Below are positions 25,874 to 34,418 of a DNA stretch of 64,000 nt, piece by piece. Numbering within the stretch: position 1 is the first letter of the stretch; each line of letters starts with the position of its first letter. The position numbers and the translations under genes were made by a program. The notes beneath the pieces are model-generated. The model saw nothing but the letters and a program-made list of their open reading frames with translations. It was not told the origin of the DNA and searched no databases. Origin of the DNA: Corynebacterium phocae (lineage in GTDB: Bacteria > Actinomycetota > Actinomycetes > Mycobacteriales > Mycobacteriaceae); assembly GCF_008693075.1 (NCBI RefSeq), contig NZ_VXKJ01000037.1, forward strand, positions 124,001 through 188,000. Reading direction: 5' to 3'.

Positions 25874-25921
25874 TATCCTTGTAACCTACTGAATCTGCGG
25901 CTTTGAAAAAGAGGGTGTCCT

Positions 25922-28216
25922 ATGAGTAACCAACGTCCCGTAAAACGCCCCAACCGTGGAGGCATGCGCAGTATGTCCGCGCGCCTGGCCAGGTCACTGA
26001 CCGGTAACAGGGCCAAGAATAACCCGGTTTTGGATCCACTTCTGTCCATCCACAAACAGTTTCACCCGCGTGCGGACGTGGAACTGCTAGACCGTGCTTA
26101 TACCACTGCGGAAAAGCTTCACGAAGGAGTGTTCCGCAAGTCCGGGGAGCCGTATATCACCCACCCGCTAGCGGTGGCCACCATCGCCGCAGAGATAGGC
26201 ATGGACACCACCACCATTGTCTCCTCGCTGTTGCATGACACGGTAGAGGACACGGATTACTCTTTGGAAGACCTCACCAATGACTTCGGCCCGGAGGTCG
26301 CCCGCCTGGTTGACGGGGTCACCAAGTTGGACAAGGTGGCCCTCGGTGCGGCCGCAGAGGCGGAGACCATTCGCAAGATGGTTGTGGCTATGGCCACCGA
26401 CCCCCGCGTCCTGGTTATTAAAGTGGCTGACCGCTTGCATAACATGCGGACCATGCGCTTCCTACCCCCGGAGAAGCAGGAGTTGAAGGCCCGGCAGACC
26501 CTAGACGTGATCGCCCCGCTCGCTCATCGCTTGGGAATGGCAAGCGTGAAGTGGGAACTAGAAGATCTGTCCTTTGCCATCTTATACGCCAAGAAGTATG
26601 ACGAAATCGTGCGCATGGTCGCGGACCGGGCGCCGTCGCGTGACAAGGCGCTCAAAGAAATTACCCGTGATACTTCCGCAGCTTTGAAGGACAACGGAAT
26701 CACCGCTGAGGTTATGGGCCGTCCAAAGCACTACTGGTCTATCTACCAAAAGATGATTGTCCGGGGACACGAATTTAATGAGATCTTCGATCTAGTGGGG
26801 ATCCGCATTCTGGTCGACGACATCAACAGCTGCTACGCCGCCATCGGAGTCGTCCACTCGTTGTACTCCGCCCTGCCCGGACGGTTCAAGGACTATATTT
26901 CCTCTCCGCGCTTTGGTGTCTATCAATCGCTTCACACCACCGTGATGACCGACTCCGGCAGCACACTAGAAGTGCAGGTGCGTACGCATGACATGCACTA
27001 CAACGCTGAGTTCGGCGTGGCCGCCCACTGGCGTTACAAGGAGACCCGGGGTAAAAATGGTGCCGGTGACGCGGAAGTAGATCAGATGTCGTGGATGCGC
27101 CAACTTTTGGATTGGCAAAAGGAAGCGGCTGATCCTAACGAGTTCCTTGACTCCCTGCGCTACGACTTAAAGAACCAGCAAATATTCGCCTTTACTCCGA
27201 AGGGGGACGTGATCACTCTTCCGGCCGGGTCGACTACGGTCGACTTTGCCTACGCGGTCCACACTGAAGTGGGACACAGGTGCATTGGTGCCAAGGTCAA
27301 CGGCAAGCTTGTTGCTCTGGAAACCGAGCTGAAGTCCGGGGATAAGTTAGAGATTTTTACCTCCAAAGACGCCGGCGCAGGCCCGTCCCGCGACTGGATG
27401 GAATTTCTGGTATCCCCACGTGCCAGGGCAAAGGTCCGCCAGTGGTTTGCCAAGGAACGCCGCGAAGAACACCTCGAACGCGGCCGGGATGCCCTGGCAA
27501 CCGAAATCCAGCGGGGTGGGTTGCCCATGCACAAGCTGTTTTCGCCGGAATCCATGAAGCAGGTCGCGCGCCAACTGCATTTCGCCGACGTTGACGCTAT
27601 GTATACCGCAATCGGTGCGGGACACGTCAGCTCCAAGCACGTAGCCAATCAACTCATGGCCTTGTTCGGTGACCAAGATGATGCTTTGGACGCACTGGCG
27701 TCGCGCACCAGCCTGACCGAGCTGGAGAGAAGCCGTAGTTCAGCCACCTCAGATTCCGCCTCAGGGGCGGGAATCTTGGTTGATGGCAAGAGTGACGTCA
27801 TGGCTAAATTAGCCAAGTGCTGCCAGCCGGTGCCCGGCGATGAGATTTTTGGCTTCATCACCCGCGGTGGGGGGATATCAGTTCACCGTTCTGACTGCAC
27901 GAATGCGGAGAGGTTGCGGCAGGAACTAGACAAGATGGTTGACGTCGCCTGGGCTACCGGCAGTGATAGGTCTGGGTCTTTTACTGCCACAGTTCAAATT
28001 GAGGCGCTCGATCACCAGGGGCTGCTGTACGAGCTCACTAAGGTTTTCTCCGACCAAAAACTCAACGTCCTCAACATGAGTTCAAACAGGGGAGAGGACA
28101 ATATTTCCGTCATGCGGTTTACCTTCTCCGTCTCAGACCTCAAGCAGCTAGGTCAACTGATGACCACCCTGCGCAACACCGCAGGCGTCTTTGACGTCTA
28201 CCGCGTGACTGCCTAG
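25922..28216 (+). CDS. rel: Bifunctional (p)ppGpp synthetase/hydrolase Rel
   Basis: A 764-residue stringent-response enzyme of full length. The N-terminal hydrolase HD domain is intact (H81, H105-D106 in [13 protein letters not shown]). The synthetase domain includes [12 protein letters not shown] and the GIRILVDD block. A TGS domain ([15 protein letters not shown]) and a C-terminal ACT domain (residues about 690-764) sense the ribosome. Both activities are expected because the catalytic HD residues are present. GAGGG lies before the ATG and a hairpin terminator after the stop. Confidence 0.97.
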   Translation: MSNQRPVKRPNRGGMRSMSARLARSLTGNRAKNNPVLDPLLSIHKQFHPRADVELLDRAYTTAEKLHEGVFRKSGEPYITHPLAVATIAAEIGMDTTTIVSSLLHDTVEDTDYSLEDLTNDFGPEVARLVDGVTKLDKVALGAAAEAETIRKMVVAMATDPRVLVIKVADRLHNMRTMRFLPPEKQELKARQTLDVIAPLAHRLGMASVKWELEDLSFAILYAKKYDEIVRMVADRAPSRDKALKEITRDTSAALKDNGITAEVMGRPKHYWSIYQKMIVRGHEFNEIFDLVGIRILVDDINSCYAAIGVVHSLYSALPGRFKDYISSPRFGVYQSLHTTVMTDSGSTLEVQVRTHDMHYNAEFGVAAHWRYKETRGKNGAGDAEVDQMSWMRQLLDWQKEAADPNEFLDSLRYDLKNQQIFAFTPKGDVITLPAGSTTVDFAYAVHTEVGHRCIGAKVNGKLVALETELKSGDKLEIFTSKDAGAGPSRDWMEFLVSPRARAKVRQWFAKERREEHLERGRDALATEIQRGGLPMHKLFSPESMKQVARQLHFADVDAMYTAIGAGHVSSKHVANQLMALFGDQDDALDALASRTSLTELERSRSSATSDSASGAGILVDGKSDVMAKLAKCCQPVPGDEIFGFITRGGGISVHRSDCTNAERLRQELDKMVDVAWATGSDRSGSFTATVQIEALDHQGLLYELTKVFSDQKLNVLNMSSNRGEDNISVMRFTFSVSDLKQLGQLMTTLRNTAGVFDVYRVTA

Positions 28217-28256
28217 GGAACAACTCCGGCGGGTAGCCACAACGGTTACAGGCGCG

Positions 28257-28300
28257 AACCCGGGTGTGGCGGACTGGAAGTCCTCCCCGCCCGGGTTTTC
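28257..28300 (+). terminator. Terminator after rel
   Basis: AACCCGGG (28257-28264) pairs with CCCGGGTT (28290-28297) across a 25-base loop and runs into TTTTC. Confidence 0.72.
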
Positions 28301-28424
28301 CCCTTATTAACGCCGGGCAAACGCCAGGTGGCTGAGCCATAAATTTTCTCATCTTACCCTGCGCGAGTTGCGGCAATAGGCTACAAACGAAGGCGTACCG
28401 TTTCTCAACACTCAGGAGTATCCA

Positions 28425-30518
28425 ATGGGTTTATCTCGCCTTTTCGGCCGTTTTCTGGCCGCGACCACCGTTACCTCTCTCGCGCTCACGCAGGCACCGT
28501 CAGCCATGGCAGCTGAGGCGGACCAGGTGGAATTCTCGGTCACCAACATCACCGATTTCCACGGACACCTGGAAGAAGATGACTACAACAAAGAGCTTGG
28601 TGCAGCCAAGCTCTACTCCTTGGTCAAGCAGGTAAACCAGGGCCAGGAGTACGTTATGACCACATCAGGGGACAACGTGGGAGGCTCCGCGTATGTTTCT
28701 GCGGTGGATGGTGACAAATACACACTTGAGGCCCTCAATCTTTTTGATATCAAGGCCTCCGCAGTAGGCAACCACGAGTTCGACAAAGGAACCAAGGACC
28801 TCATCAACCGGATTATCCCGGAATCCAACTATCCCATCCTGGGCGCTAACGTCACGGAGAATGGAGCACCCCTGTTGGAGTCCTCAAAGGTAGTAGAGGT
28901 CAACGGGGTCCGTGTGGGCTTTGTGGGGACCGTGACCACCAATACCGCCGGAAAGGTAAACCCGGGGCTCATCCCGGGCGTAGAATTCTCCGACCCAGTG
29001 GCGGCTACGAACGCTGAGGCCAAGAAACTTAAAGAATCCGGCTCCGCGGACATTATTGTGGCCTTGATGCACGAGGACGCAGGCCAGCTGGCACCTAGGT
29101 TTAGCGACGACGTCGATATTGTCTTTGGCGGGGACACCCACGTGCGCACTAGCGGCCGTGATGACCGGCCTAGTGGTCACAGCCTGGTGTGGGCGCAGGG
29201 CTTCGAATACGGCAAGATCCTCAATGACGTTGACATTGTCTATGACACAGCGGAGAAGAAGATTATCTCAGCGAACCTCAAGCAGTACACCTATGAGGAC
29301 GGTAAAGATCTTTCTCCAAACCCGCAGGTTGAAGCGGTCGTGGCCAGGGCACGGGCCTCCGCAGATGCAGCCGGCAAGGTTGTCATCGGTGAGATGCCGC
29401 GACCTCTTTTCCGTGGCTCCGATGAAGGCAAGGGCTCCGGCACTAACCGTGGTGTGGAGTCAACCCTCAACAATTTCATCGCCCAAGCCCAGCTGGTCCA
29501 GATGGAGCAGTTCAGCGGCAAGGACATCGATCTGGCAGTGATGAACGCCGGTGGCGTGCGCGCCGACCTCCCGCAGGGAGAAATTACCAACCAGGATGTC
29601 TTTACCGTACAGCCCTTTGGAAACGGCCTGTCCTACGCGGAGATTAGTGGCGCACACCTAGTCAAGGCCTTTGAAAACCAGTGGAAGGACGGAGCTGAGG
29701 GCCGCCCTCGTCTGGCCATGGGTGTGTCCAACAACGTACAGGTCATCTATGATCCCACCGCCAAACCGGGTAGCCGCATCACCCGCGTGACCATTGACGG
29801 AAAGCCGGTGGAAGCTGGTCAGACTTACACTATCGCGCTGTCGGAGTTCCTGGCTGCGGGTGGGGACGGCTACTTCGAGGAGGGGTCCCTCCAGCGGGTT
29901 AGCAACGTGGGTCTTCCCGATTTGGACGCATTCAAAGCCTATATCTTGAATGAGAACAAAGAGTTCCGCGATGGCCAGGGCCAGATTGGTATCCACGTTT
30001 CCGGTGAGGTCAAGCCGGGCGAAACCGTGAGCGTCGATCTTTCCTCGCTGAACTACACCACCGAAGGCGAGCCCATGGCCAAGACCGTGACCGTCAAGCT
30101 CGGAGACCTTTCGCAAACCGCAGATATTGATATGACCAAGCAAGACGGTGATGACCAGTTCGGTGAGCGCGGCCGGGCGCGGGTCAGCTTTGATTTGCCG
30201 GCGGACTTTGATACCTCAAATCCTGTCTTGGAGGTCACTACCGACGCCGGCACGAAAGCTACGCTGCCCCTGCCTGCCGCTGACACCATGCCTGGAGATA
30301 ACACTGGTTCTAGCACTGACAGCGGTTCGAGCACGCAGACAAAGCCCGACACTGATAAAGGAAGCTCCGATAAGGTTGGGCCTGGGGTGGGCATTGCCGT
30401 TGGCGTTGTTGCCAGCGTCCTAGCCGGAATTGCCGGGCTACTGCACTTTGCCCCGCAGTTGCTTCCTGCGCCGCTACGCAAGATGGTGGAAGATCTGTGC
30501 CACAAGATGGGTCTCTAG
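28425..30518 (+). CDS. Surface-anchored 5'-nucleotidase/UDP-sugar hydrolase (UshA-like)
   Basis: A 697-residue exported protein: a Sec signal (about 1-29, ending AMA), a metallophosphoesterase domain with ITDFHGHLE, GDNVGGSAY and GNHEFDKG (two-metal site), then a 5'-nucleotidase C-terminal domain ([18 protein letters not shown]). A Ser/Thr/Asp-rich stalk (about 625-650) leads to a C-terminal membrane helix and a short basic tail, without an LPxTG motif. It probably releases phosphate and nucleosides from nucleotides outside the cell. AGGAG precedes the ATG. No PhoR-type box was recognised. Confidence 0.88.
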   Translation: MGLSRLFGRFLAATTVTSLALTQAPSAMAAEADQVEFSVTNITDFHGHLEEDDYNKELGAAKLYSLVKQVNQGQEYVMTTSGDNVGGSAYVSAVDGDKYTLEALNLFDIKASAVGNHEFDKGTKDLINRIIPESNYPILGANVTENGAPLLESSKVVEVNGVRVGFVGTVTTNTAGKVNPGLIPGVEFSDPVAATNAEAKKLKESGSADIIVALMHEDAGQLAPRFSDDVDIVFGGDTHVRTSGRDDRPSGHSLVWAQGFEYGKILNDVDIVYDTAEKKIISANLKQYTYEDGKDLSPNPQVEAVVARARASADAAGKVVIGEMPRPLFRGSDEGKGSGTNRGVESTLNNFIAQAQLVQMEQFSGKDIDLAVMNAGGVRADLPQGEITNQDVFTVQPFGNGLSYAEISGAHLVKAFENQWKDGAEGRPRLAMGVSNNVQVIYDPTAKPGSRITRVTIDGKPVEAGQTYTIALSEFLAAGGDGYFEEGSLQRVSNVGLPDLDAFKAYILNENKEFRDGQGQIGIHVSGEVKPGETVSVDLSSLNYTTEGEPMAKTVTVKLGDLSQTADIDMTKQDGDDQFGERGRARVSFDLPADFDTSNPVLEVTTDAGTKATLPLPAADTMPGDNTGSSTDSGSSTQTKPDTDKGSSDKVGPGVGIAVGVVASVLAGIAGLLHFAPQLLPAPLRKMVEDLCHKMGL

Positions 30519-30633
30519 GACTTTAAGACAGCACAGGATAGCCGCAGAAGAATCCGGGTAGAGGGGATTGCCTGAGCCACGAGCCTTGGGTAATCCCCCT
30601 CCGCGATAGGTGGGTTCAGGTAGGCTAAGACGC

Positions 30634-31233
30634 GTGGAATGGCTAAATCTTGTAGGCAGGGAATTTGTCTACCAACTTGGAATTCAACCGCACCGGATAA
30701 TCGTGGTGGTGGCTGCCACCTTGGGCATCTATCTAGCTTTTATGGTTCTGGTGAAGATCTTTGGTTCCCGGGTTTTGACGTCCGTCACTGCCTCCGACGC
30801 GGTCATCATCATTATGTTCGGTGCCGTATCCGGCCGTGTCATTGCTGGAAACCCGCCCACGCTAGCCGCCGGAATCATCGGGCTTACCACCTTGATGGTT
30901 CTGGAAGCTACTTTCGGAACCGTTCGGAGGTTTATTGGGTGGTCCCGCTTCATCGACCGGCCACCGGTTCTGCTGATGTTCGCGGGGGAGGTCTTTGAGA
31001 AAAACATTAACTACGCGCATATTAGCCGAAATGATATTTCTTCGGCCGTACGCAAAGCCGGGCTCGGGCGCCTTTCTGACGTGCAGGTAATGATCCTCGA
31101 GCCCACGGGCCAAATATCCATCATCCGCGCCGGCCAGCCAGTGGATCCCAAGATTCTCAGCGACGTTCGCGGCGCGAAAGAGGCTTTGGAGGCTCGCAAG
31201 CAGGCTCTGGAGGAAGAGCCCACGGAGGGGTAG
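30634..31233 (+). CDS. DUF421 (YetF/YcaP-like) membrane protein
   Basis: About 199 residues: three N-terminal membrane helices, then a DUF421 cytoplasmic or exposed domain recognised from FIDRPPVLLMFAGEVFEKN, ISRNDISSAVRKAGLG and DVQVMILEPTGQISII. GTG 30634 is my start; an upstream in-frame GTG at 30610 lacks a better ribosome site. Function of the family is not established; some members are linked to spore or stress physiology. A long perfect terminator follows. Confidence 0.78.
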   Translation: MEWLNLVGREFVYQLGIQPHRIIVVVAATLGIYLAFMVLVKIFGSRVLTSVTASDAVIIIMFGAVSGRVIAGNPPTLAAGIIGLTTLMVLEATFGTVRRFIGWSRFIDRPPVLLMFAGEVFEKNINYAHISRNDISSAVRKAGLGRLSDVQVMILEPTGQISIIRAGQPVDPKILSDVRGAKEALEARKQALEEEPTEG

Positions 31234-31255
31234 CGGCTCTTCAGAGCAGCAAAAT

Positions 31256-31305
31256 GCCGGTCCCGCGCGATTGTTTAATCGCGCGGGACCGGCTTTGGCT
31301 TTTCC
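31256..31305. terminator. Strong bidirectional terminator
   Basis: GCCGGTCCCGCGCGATT (31256-31272) pairs perfectly with its complement at 31277-31293 over a GTTT loop: a 17-bp stem with AAAA on the left and TTTGGCTTTT on the right. It ends both the DUF421 gene and the minus-strand small secreted genes. Confidence 0.93.
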
Positions 31306-31321
31306 GTTTGTCTAAGTTAGC

Positions 31322-31576
31322 TTACTTAGGCTGCGGGAATAGACGGAATACGCTGTCCATCGTGCGGATGATGGAAACAACGATCTCGATGTATTCCTTG
31401 ATCATCTTTGGAGTGATCTCCGCAGAATCATCATCACTGCTGGATCCGGATGAGGATTCATCCTCGTTGGCAGTCACGGTGGTGTTGTCTGCAGCCGGTG
31501 CGTACGCGGTGCTGGAGAACGTCAGCGCGGTTGCGGTTACGCCGGCAACCAGGGTCTTGCGAAGGGAAAGCTTCAT
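31322..31576 (-). CDS. Small secreted helix protein, paralogue B
   Basis: An 84-residue protein with a Sec signal (about 1-26, ending AYA). The mature part is an acidic Ser/Asp/Glu linker (ESSSGSSSDDD) followed by an amphipathic C-terminal helix starting TPKMIKEYIEIVV and ending FRLFPQPK. The C-terminal part aligns with the neighbouring 103-residue protein (PKxIK[DE][WY]I). Family unknown to me; small porin-like or mycoloylated peptides of Corynebacterium (PorB/PorC type) are the closest idea by size and architecture only. AAGGA precedes the ATG. It is downstream of paralogue A, with a hairpin between. Confidence 0.72.
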   Translation of the reverse strand: MKLSLRKTLVAGVTATALTFSSTAYAPAADNTTVTANEDESSSGSSSDDDSAEITPKMIKEYIEIVVSIIRTMDSVFRLFPQPK

Positions 31577-31620
31577 AGTGTGGTCCTTAGTTTAAGGTTT
31601 TGGGGACTGTTGCTGAATAA

Positions 31621-31653
31621 GGGCCGCTCCAACGCTGAACATTGGGGCGACCC
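31621..31653 (-). terminator. Hairpin between the two small secreted genes
   Basis: GGGCCGCTCCAA (31621-31632) and TTGGGGCGACCC (31642-31653) form a 12-bp stem with two mismatches. On the minus strand only TTATT follows, so it may be an attenuator that lowers expression of the second gene, or an mRNA stabiliser. Confidence 0.5.
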
Positions 31654-31676
31654 TAGCTTCTTTTAATCCCGGAAGA

Positions 31677-31988
31677 TTAGAAAGGAAGCTTGAAGTACTT
31701 GGACAGGAAGCCCATGAGGATTCCTAGGCCGGAGATGATGGCGGTAGCAACGCCAATCCAGTCCTTGATGTCCTTAGGCTCAACGCTGGAAGAAGAGTCA
31801 TCCTTCTTGTCCTTCTTGTCAGAGGAAGTGGAGGAGTCATCCTTCTTCATAGGAGTGGTGGTAGCAGCTGGAGTGGTGGTAGCTGCTGGGGTGGTGGTGG
31901 TCTCAGCGGAAGCAACGGAGGCGCCACCGAAGGTAACGGTAACAGCAGTTGCAGAAGCAAGGAGAGCCTTGCGGGTAAAGAACTTCAT
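31677..31988 (-). CDS. Small secreted helix protein, paralogue A
   Basis: A 103-residue protein: a Sec signal (about 1-28, ending ASA), a Thr/Pro repeat linker (three TTTP units separated by AA), a Lys/Asp/Ser-rich segment (KKDDSSTSSDKKDKKDD), and a C-terminal hydrophobic/amphipathic helix from EPKDIKDWIGVATAI to FLSKYFKLPF. The threonine/serine-rich linker could be glycosylated or O-mycoloylated (speculation). A promoter and AAGGA are clear, suggesting high expression. It is a tandem paralogue of the 84-residue gene downstream. Function unknown. Confidence 0.75.
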   Translation of the reverse strand: MKFFTRKALLASATAVTVTFGGASVASAETTTTPAATTTPAATTTPMKKDDSSTSSDKKDKKDDSSSSVEPKDIKDWIGVATAIISGLGILMGFLSKYFKLPF

Positions 31989-32035
31989 ATCGATCCTTAA
32001 TATTCTTAGAAGTTGGGAAGTTTCAGACTCACACC

Positions 32036-32064
32036 ATGATAGTCGGTCACTCTGTCCCGTGCAA
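32036..32064 (-). promoter_or_regulatory. Promoter of small secreted gene pair
   Basis: On the minus strand, TTGCAC (32064-32059) and TATCAT (32041-32036) are separated by 17 bases and would start transcription about 40 bases before the ATG at 31988. Confidence 0.6.
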
Positions 32065-32146
32065 CAGTACGCGCGGAAATTATGAGCATTTAATCTGTAT
32101 CTCTCTAGGCGTGAGTGCTCGTAGAGGGGCCTTCGAGTGTGTTTTA

Positions 32147-32170
32147 CCGGGCAGGTTTTCGTCCGCCCGG
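32147..32170. other. Hairpin between ppiA-like gene and secreted pair
   Basis: CCGGGC (32147-32152) and GCCCGG (32165-32170) form a short stem downstream of the minus-strand cyclophilin gene. There is no good T-run on that strand; termination is uncertain. Confidence 0.4.
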
Positions 32171-32219
32171 CCGGGCGCAGCCTAAGAATTTTTAAGCATT
32201 TTACGCTATGTCGGAGCCC

Positions 32220-33089
32220 CTACTTGGCAACGGTGGCCTTCGTGATCTTGACTTCTTCGGCAGGAGCACCATCCGGTGCGCCGTCTGCAACGCCTGCTTT
32301 GGCAATCTTGGCAATCGTCTCTTTGCCCTTAGATGTTAGGTTGCCAAAGTAGGTGTAGTCAGGCGTCAACGTGGAATCAGCGTAGTTGATGAAGAACTGA
32401 GAGCCGTTTGTGCCCGGGCCGGCGTTGGCCATGGCGATGGAGCCTTCGGGGTAGATGGCCGGCTTGCCTGATTCTGATTCCTCAAGCTCATCGGTGGGGT
32501 ATTCGTTGGCAAACTGGAAACCAGGTCCGCCGGCACCAGAGCCGGTGGGGTCGCCACACTGCAGGACGTTTAGTCCGCCAGCGGTCATACGGTGGCAGAC
32601 AGAACCGTCGTAGTAGCCTTGGCTTGCCAGGTCGCTGATGGCGTTGACAGTACAAGGGGCTAGAGCGCGGTCGAGCTCCATCTCAATGTCACCTTGGCCG
32701 GTAGTAAAGCTTAAGGTCACAGTGCCCTCTGCCGGGATGTCTTGTGCTGCGGGGACTTTGGCCCCGTTGTTGTCACGCCCGGTTTCTTCGTATTCACAAC
32801 TTACTGTTGCTGGAAGAGCCTTAGCGCGGGCTCCACTGAGGACCTTCAGGTCCTCGGGTGCGTCTTGTTCCGTAGAAGTAGTAGGGGTGTCAGTTGGATC
32901 GGCCAAGTTCTCAGCCTTGGAGCCGTCCCGGGTGGATAGGAACCAAATCCCGCCAACTAGCGCCACGATTGCTAGGAGAGAGATGACAGCTATGCCCAGG
33001 GGGCGGGATTTTTCCTTGCGGTCGCGGTTCTTGAGCTCACGTTCAAGCGTTGCTCGCGCCTCTTTGCCACGTGCAGAATTATCAGCCAC
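32220..33089 (-). CDS. Membrane-anchored peptidyl-prolyl cis-trans isomerase (cyclophilin)
   Basis: A 289-residue protein with a charged cytoplasmic N-terminus (about 1-32, rich in ARATLERELKNRDRKEK), one membrane helix (about 32-50), a linker and an exported cyclophilin domain (about 118-289) with GNVLQCGDPTGSGAGGPGFQF-like and SIAMANAGPGTNGSQFFI-like blocks read as short segments NAGPGTNGSQFF and GSIAMA. Cysteines in SCEYEE, PCTVNA, VCHRM and LQCGD may form disulfides outside the cell. It helps folding of exported proteins. The homologue sits near rel in mycobacteria (Rv2582). Confidence 0.9.
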   Translation of the reverse strand: MADNSARGKEARATLERELKNRDRKEKSRPLGIAVISLLAIVALVGGIWFLSTRDGSKAENLADPTDTPTTSTEQDAPEDLKVLSGARAKALPATVSCEYEETGRDNNGAKVPAAQDIPAEGTVTLSFTTGQGDIEMELDRALAPCTVNAISDLASQGYYDGSVCHRMTAGGLNVLQCGDPTGSGAGGPGFQFANEYPTDELEESESGKPAIYPEGSIAMANAGPGTNGSQFFINYADSTLTPDYTYFGNLTSKGKETIAKIAKAGVADGAPDGAPAEEVKITKATVAK

Positions 33090-33220
33090 TGAAGTACTGC
33101 TTTCTTTAGAAGGTTAAATTGACCAACTCATCCTAACCAATCGCGTTGCTGTTACCTAGATAGGCGTGGCTGGCGGGGTGGCCGTGGCGCGTTGGGGCAA
33201 GGAGGTTTACAATCGGGCGC

Positions 33221-33715
33221 ATGACACAAATCACTTTTAAAAATGAACCCGCCAACACCTGTGGGGAGCTACCTGCTGTTGGTGCGCCACTGCCTCACTT
33301 TGAGCTGGTAGGCGGAGATCTCTCCACCATCACCGGAAAGGACTTTGCAGGCAAGAAGCTGGTCCTGTCCTTCTTCCCTTCCGTTGACACCGGTGTGTGT
33401 GCCCAGTCGGTGCGCACCTTCAATGAAAAGGCCGCCGGCAAAGAAGACACCGTTGTCCTGGTCATCTCCGCTGACCTCCCCTTCGCGCAGGGGCGTTTCT
33501 GCTCCGCTGAGGGTATTGACAACGTAGTTGCCGGCTCGACTTTCCGCTCCAGCTTTGGCAAGGACTTTGGTGTGGAGCTTTCTGACTCCCCGCTGGAGGG
33601 CCTGCTGGCCCGTGGCGTCATTGTCACCGACGCAGACCACAAGGTGGTCTACACCCAGCTTGTGGGTGAGGTTACTGAGGAACCAGACTACGACGCGGCT
33701 ATCAACGCACTCTAA
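33221..33715 (+). CDS. tpx: Thiol peroxidase Tpx
   Basis: A 164-residue atypical 2-Cys peroxiredoxin that reduces hydrogen peroxide and lipid hydroperoxides with thioredoxin. The peroxidatic cysteine is C60 in SVDTGVCAQS and the resolving one C94 in RFCSAEG, matching the E. coli C61/C95 pair. It is divergent from the cyclophilin gene, with AAGGAGG before the ATG and a perfect terminator after it, so it forms a single-gene unit. Confidence 0.96.
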   Translation: MTQITFKNEPANTCGELPAVGAPLPHFELVGGDLSTITGKDFAGKKLVLSFFPSVDTGVCAQSVRTFNEKAAGKEDTVVLVISADLPFAQGRFCSAEGIDNVVAGSTFRSSFGKDFGVELSDSPLEGLLARGVIVTDADHKVVYTQLVGEVTEEPDYDAAINAL

Positions 33716-33727
33716 ACCAGCCTTTTT

Positions 33728-33760
33728 GGCCCGTACCCACGTTGGGTACGGGCCTTTCGC
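33728..33760 (+). terminator. Terminator after tpx
   Basis: GGCCCGTACCCA (33728-33739) pairs perfectly with TGGGTACGGGCC (33743-33754) over a CGT loop and is followed by TTTCG; an A/T-rich run CTTTTT precedes it, so it may act in both directions. Confidence 0.85.
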
Positions 33761-33773
33761 TACGCTATGAGCT

Positions 33774-34418
33774 ATGGAACTTTATGGATTTGCCGCCGGG
33801 CCTTATGAGTCGAATACCTATATCGTTGCCAATGAGGGCCGCGCTTTTGTGGTGGACCCGGGCATTCACGCAGCTAAGCGGGTGGTGGCCATGCTGGAGG
33901 AGCACTCGCTGACCCTTGAGGCTATCGTGCTGACGCACGGTCACGTGGACCACACCCGCGAGGCCGGTGACCTGGCCGCCATGTTTAGCGTTCCGGTCTA
34001 TATCCACCCGCTGGACGCGCCCTATCTGAATGGAGGCAAGTGGATTTCGGATCAGTCCAAGGTCCTCTTCGATATTGAGGGCATGGTGCCAATCGCTGAC
34101 CTGCGGGAGCTAAGCGGGGACGGCCTTGAGCTCATTGGCGCGAAATTTGGGTTGCTCCACGCGCCCGGGCATACCCCAGGCTCCACGCTGATTGTGGGTG
34201 AAGGCTTCGCGTTTACCGGAGACGTTTTGTTCAAGGGCACCATTGGGCGCACGGACTTTTATGGCTCCGATGACGCGGCTATGCAAGCCAGCCTGCGGGG
34301 GCCGGTGTGGTCACTTCCGGATGCCACCGCCATTTTGCCGGGTCACGGCGCCACTACCACCATGCGCGCAGAGCGGGCCACCAATCCGTTTCTTATCCGC
34401 ATCGGGGAGGTAATGTAG
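33774..34418 (+). CDS. MBL-fold hydrolase (glyoxalase II-like)
   Basis: A 214-residue metallo-beta-lactamase-fold enzyme. The metal motif THGHVDH (H55, H57, D59, H60) is complete, with further ligands in HAPGHTPGS, FTGDVLF and the late LPGHG. Such proteins upstream of hisS are conserved in actinobacteria (Rv2581c) and are annotated as hydroxyacylglutathione hydrolase-like; since glutathione is absent in this group, a mycothiol or other thioester substrate is more likely (inference). The hisS ATG follows directly after its stop. Confidence 0.87.
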   Translation: MELYGFAAGPYESNTYIVANEGRAFVVDPGIHAAKRVVAMLEEHSLTLEAIVLTHGHVDHTREAGDLAAMFSVPVYIHPLDAPYLNGGKWISDQSKVLFDIEGMVPIADLRELSGDGLELIGAKFGLLHAPGHTPGSTLIVGEGFAFTGDVLFKGTIGRTDFYGSDDAAMQASLRGPVWSLPDATAILPGHGATTTMRAERATNPFLIRIGEVM

